Source: a virus
Direction: 5' to 3' (one strand)
Virus record (IMG/VR): IMGVR_UViG_3300044974_000581
Span: 1-31,485 of that record
Length of the DNA: 31,485 nt
Below, one piece after another: positions 29,213 through 31,485 of the stretch. The stretch's first letter is position 1; the number at the start of each line of letters is the position of its first letter. Below the pieces are notes generated by a model. The model had not been told where the DNA came from. It made no database searches and was given only the letters and a program-made list of their open reading frames with translations. The position numbers were made by a program, and so were the translations under genes.

Positions 29213-29799
29213 ACATCACCTGCGTCTGGTGTGATTTTGCCCTTGGCAATCAGATTGTCTAAAGACATTTGCAAGTATTCGACTGTTATCGATGATACCG
29301 TGGAAAGGCCAGAATCTAGGGCAGGGCGCAGAAATGGCTTGGCGCTAACCCTTATTCGCTTATTGCTGGCCCAAATTTTGGCATTAAAGCCTTTTTCGAC
29401 TAAGTGCGCGTATTTTGTCGGTTTCGCTTCAACCATGACATTACGCTGCGCTACTTTTGATTTTGACGGCTTGAAATATGCGATAAAAACTTTGGCCACA
29501 GTGCCTTTTTTGGGACCGACTATCGCAGTGACTATGCCTTTTTTTGTTGTGATAACCTTTACGGCGATGCTTTTTTTCAGGGCTAAACTTGCGCCGTACA
29601 TGCGCACAAGCTGATCTCCTACGCGTATCACCGCTTTGCGACTGGGTGCTTTGGCCCTAGCGATTTTTGCGACCTGTCCACCAATTTTGCGAGCAGCTCG
29701 GCGAAACGCGGTACGTATTACGATCGGGAATTTGGCGAGCCGATCCATCAGGTCATTCAATCCTACAATTTGAAACTGTTCTTCCATTGAAAATGCCAT
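29209..29799 (-). CDS. HK97 gp10-like head-tail joining protein
   Basis: 196 residues from the ATG at 29799 (GGAGG six bases before; a GTG at 29802 is possible). FQIVGLNDLMDRLAKFP, then a helix (RTAFRRAARKIGGQVAKIARAKAP), and the family signature PTKYAHLVEKGF with KPFLRPALDS near the end. It is very rich in Lys and more AT-rich than its neighbours. Family members help join head and tail. Position after the adaptor gene is canonical. Confidence 0.87.
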   Translation of the reverse strand: MAFSMEEQFQIVGLNDLMDRLAKFPIVIRTAFRRAARKIGGQVAKIARAKAPSRKAVIRVGDQLVRMYGASLALKKSIAVKVITTKKGIVTAIVGPKKGTVAKVFIAYFKPSKSKVAQRNVMVEAKPTKYAHLVEKGFNAKIWASNKRIRVSAKPFLRPALDSGLSTVSSITVEYLQMSLDNLIAKGKITPDAGDV

Positions 29800-30209
29800 C
29801 ACGCACCTCCAGTCGTGGTGGTGGTGGTCGTCGTAGGTGCTGCCGTTGTTGTCGTGCTGGTCGTGGTCGCTGGCGCATCTGACTCGACCTGCACAGCCGT
29901 GATCTTGAGGTGTTCATTGAGACCGTCAATGGTACTGATCCCAACGATGTTCAGCGTGATGTCTCCATAGATGACGCGATGGATCGGCAGCACATCGGTG
30001 CGGTATCTCATCGTGACCGTGTAGGTCGTGACTGATGACTGCATAAGAGCGCTCTGAGGCTCGCTGCCTGGAGTCGAGACAACGCTGGCCCATACCGTGG
30101 CGTAGGTTGCCCAAGTGCGAATAGCCTGCCCGTATGAGTCAATACTGTCGGTCGGCGCCTGAAGAGCCACACGACGGCGCAGATCGCCTACTACGGTGAC
30201 GTAGGGCAT
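29799..30209 (-). CDS. Head closure/head-tail adaptor protein with a C-terminal poly-Thr tail
   Basis: 136 residues. Residues 1-~108 match the SPP1 gp16-like adaptor family: VVGDLRRRVALQAPTDSIDSYGQ, WATYATVWASVVSTPGSE, VTMRYRTDVLPIHRVIYGDITLNIVGI. It closes the head after packaging and binds the tail. The last ~25 residues are APATTTSTTTTAAPTTTTTTTTGGA, not part of the family. This tag resembles those at 8258-8584 and 24327-24860. GGAGGGT ribosome site; TGATG overlap with the connector gene. Confidence 0.87.
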   Translation of the reverse strand: MPYVTVVGDLRRRVALQAPTDSIDSYGQAIRTWATYATVWASVVSTPGSEPQSALMQSSVTTYTVTMRYRTDVLPIHRVIYGDITLNIVGISTIDGLNEHLKITAVQVESDAPATTTSTTTTAAPTTTTTTTTGGA

Positions 30210-30823
30210 CAGCTATACCCTCCATCGGAGTAGAGCCTGAGCACGCTATCGACTGCCAATGGGACTTCGCTGCCGAACGACCCAACTGCTTCGCGGTGCT
30301 CGTACCAATGCGCAACGAGCATCATTATGGCGAGGCGCAGGAGCTGCGGTATGCCCGTACTGGCTGAGCCATACCCTGCGATCCAATCGATCTCGATTGC
30401 GCCACGCTGGAGCGGATACGTGACCGGCCAAATGCCGCTCGGTGGCAGCACGAGCAGCGGCGGGTTGTTGTCGAGTAAAATTTCAAAATCATTGGCAGCA
30501 TACGTCATCGTTTGCTGATTACCATCACCGTCGTAGTATCGGATTCGCGGTGTGATGTATGCGATGCCCGTGATCAGGTTAGCAGCAGCCTCAACGGCTG
30601 GCGACCTTGGCAGCTCGATGTCGTACGGCCAATTGTCCATGGTGAGTCGGTATGCGGTATAGATCAGGGTGCGGCTAGTGTAACGCTCTACCATCTCACG
30701 TGCCGCGCTGATCATCGCAGTGATGAGCGCATCATCATCGCTCAGGTCCACGCGCAAATGCAGCTTCGCCTCAGCCAATGTTACTGGCTCGGACGTGCCA
30801 CGCGCGAGGATCTTGATGTTCAT
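30209..30823 (-). CDS. Head-tail connector (phiE125 gp8/gp6-like)
   Basis: 204 residues. SEPVTLAEAKLHLRVDLSDDDALITAMISAAREMVERYTSRTLI is the typical N-terminus of the family. LPRSPAVEAA, GAIEIDWIAGYGSASTGIPQLLRLAIMMLVAHWYEHREAVG is its C-terminal half. It docks under the portal ring. GTGGAGAAACG precedes the ATG, which overlaps the small gene upstream by four bases. Confidence 0.92.
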   Translation of the reverse strand: MNIKILARGTSEPVTLAEAKLHLRVDLSDDDALITAMISAAREMVERYTSRTLIYTAYRLTMDNWPYDIELPRSPAVEAAANLITGIAYITPRIRYYDGDGNQQTMTYAANDFEILLDNNPPLLVLPPSGIWPVTYPLQRGAIEIDWIAGYGSASTGIPQLLRLAIMMLVAHWYEHREAVGSFGSEVPLAVDSVLRLYSDGGYS

Positions 30824-31020
30824 CGTTTCTCCACGTTTTTACGACGCTTATTATCCGCAATGTCTAAAGGTGGTGGAGCCGGTGCTGCTGGCTCCTGATA
30901 GGGCTCGGCGAGCCCAGCGGATACGAGCCGCTGGGCGTCATCGCCAATAATGTCCAGAACCTCACCGGGCATGTAGCTCACGAGAGTGCCAACACAATGT
31001 ATGAGTATTTTCACTCTCAT
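30820..31020 (-). CDS. Small head-region protein (66 residues)
   Basis: MRVKILIHCVGTLVSYMPGEVLDIIGDDAQRLVSAGLAEP followed by a Pro/Ala tail and a basic end (NKRRKNVEKR). This matches the frequent small phage protein type with a short beta domain (K-V-x-x-L...G-x-V-x-x-L...A..LV..G.AE) found near capsid genes. The start at 31020 is chosen because GTGGAG lies nine bases before it; a start at 31035 overlaps the capsid stop (TAATG). Role unclear. Confidence 0.7.
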   Translation of the reverse strand: MRVKILIHCVGTLVSYMPGEVLDIIGDDAQRLVSAGLAEPYQEPAAPAPPPLDIADNKRRKNVEKR

Positions 31021-31034
31021 GAGTCTACTCCACA

Positions 31035-31485
31035 TTAGGTTGCTGGCTGAGTGATGCGGACGATGGCTGCGCTCTGAGCCACTTTGGAGTCAGAGCGACG
31101 CACTGCCATAAAGCCGGTCTGATAGGCATCAGCATAGCGCTCGTTCATGCGGATGATTTCAATATCGCCCGCATCACGGATGTAAAACTTGCTGAAATCG
31201 CCGAACAGAACAGTTTTGGCATTGGCAGCGATTGAGCTGGCCATCGCGTTGTTGACGATCACCGGATAGCCCAAGAGCCGCGGTGCGTTGCCGTTAAGCA
31301 AGTCGAGGAACAATGGCCTGCTCTGTGAGTCGGCCAGTTGCAGGATGGTAGACCAGATCGTCTGGTGCATCATGAATGCACCATTCTGCTGGTAGCCAAA
31401 GTCGAGTGCATTGTGATTTCGGATGATATTGGTGTAGGTTATGTTTGTGTTTTTTTGTGTAGATATGGGTGGTGTTGTTATGTTT
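31035..31485 (-). CDS. HK97-type major capsid protein, C-terminal part (cut by window edge)
   Basis: The frame is open from the right edge to a TAA at 31035. LDFGYQQNGAFMMHQTIWSTIL mirrors the capsid part encoded at 1-70, and then the capsid C-terminus continues (PLFLDLLNGNAPRLLGYPVIVNNAM, TVLFGDFSKFYIRDAGDIEIIRMNERYADAYQTGFMAVRRSDSKV), typical of HK97 folds. In a circle of 31,340 bases it completes the gene at 1-1029 in phase. The last ~55 bases are a T/G-rich, low-complexity stretch that departs from the matching left-end sequence and may be an assembly-end artefact or another variant. Confidence 0.9.
   Translation of the reverse strand, partial: NITTPPISTQKNTNITYTNIIRNHNALDFGYQQNGAFMMHQTIWSTILQLADSQSRPLFLDLLNGNAPRLLGYPVIVNNAMASSIAANAKTVLFGDFSKFYIRDAGDIEIIRMNERYADAYQTGFMAVRRSDSKVAQSAAIVRITQPAT
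31345..31485. repeat. Imperfect terminal repeat (matches 5-145)
   Basis: 31345-31413 and 5-73 differ at 7 of 69 positions by direct comparison (21, 34, 35, 40, 55, 61, 67). After that the match decays, though ATGATATTGG returns at 83-92/31423-31432. Both copies keep the capsid frame. This is what an assembly of a circular or permuted genome from a mixed population would show. Confidence 0.75.

Noticed and set aside
31430-31485. T/G-rich end as a telomere-like or host-derived sequence
   Set aside because: Still open in the capsid frame and aligned in part with the left end; an assembly-end or variant effect is simpler.
1-31485. Integrase, attachment site, tRNA genes, CRISPR array or insertion sequence
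   Set aside because: Looked for and not seen: no recombinase motifs, no tRNA arms, no spaced repeats and no transposase.

Overview
The window is the genome of a tailed double-stranded DNA phage of HK97/lambda-like siphovirus type. It is probably complete and circular, or circularly permuted. The left end cuts the major capsid gene. The right end carries the rest of that gene in the same frame, and bases 5-~90 reappear, imperfectly, at 31345-~31430. This gives a unit of about 31,340 bp. No integrase, tRNA, rRNA or CRISPR array was seen.

The layout is two large, opposed transcription units. The minus-strand unit starts near 9817 and runs leftwards: an HTH protein, a RusA-like resolvase, a 357-base non-coding stretch, an HNH endonuclease, small structural proteins, a zinc-ribbon/GIY-YIG endonuclease, small and large terminase, portal, prohead protease and capsid. 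It then continues through the circular junction with connectors, tail tube, tail chaperones with a -1 slippery site, tape measure, distal-tail proteins, a long Cys/Thr-rich fibre and a glycosyltransferase. It ends with a holin-like protein, a signal-peptide protein, a papain-like protease, a second HNH, a second glycosyltransferase and a methyltransferase at 17416.

The plus-strand unit (9875-17424) is the early/replication arm: a tiny lipoprotein, a clear sigma70-type promoter, a strongly acidic protein, an HTH protein, a CsrA-like regulator, a primase-polymerase/helicase fusion, an SSB-like protein, an AT-rich NGQH-motif gene, several micro-proteins, a sigma-factor-like protein, a DUF3310 protein and two small membrane or secreted proteins. 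The likely programme is early plus-strand expression followed by minus-strand morphogenesis, with the phage sigma-like protein a candidate for the switch (inference).

Host: not shown directly. Several families recall genes I associate with Planctomycetota and their phages: the papain-like protease with an adjacent signal-peptide protein and holin, the Cys-rich protein next to a GT2 glycosyltransferase, the small secreted protein at 17051-17296, and a CsrA homologue. This is a recollection without a database search, so treat it as a moderate-confidence hypothesis.

Most notable: a phage CsrA homologue with several GGA motifs over its own start; two structured RNA-like elements in the early operon; Thr-rich mucin-like tracts in four virion proteins together with two glycosyltransferases; and two AT-rich acquired genes, one of which overlaps the small terminase gene by 239 bases.
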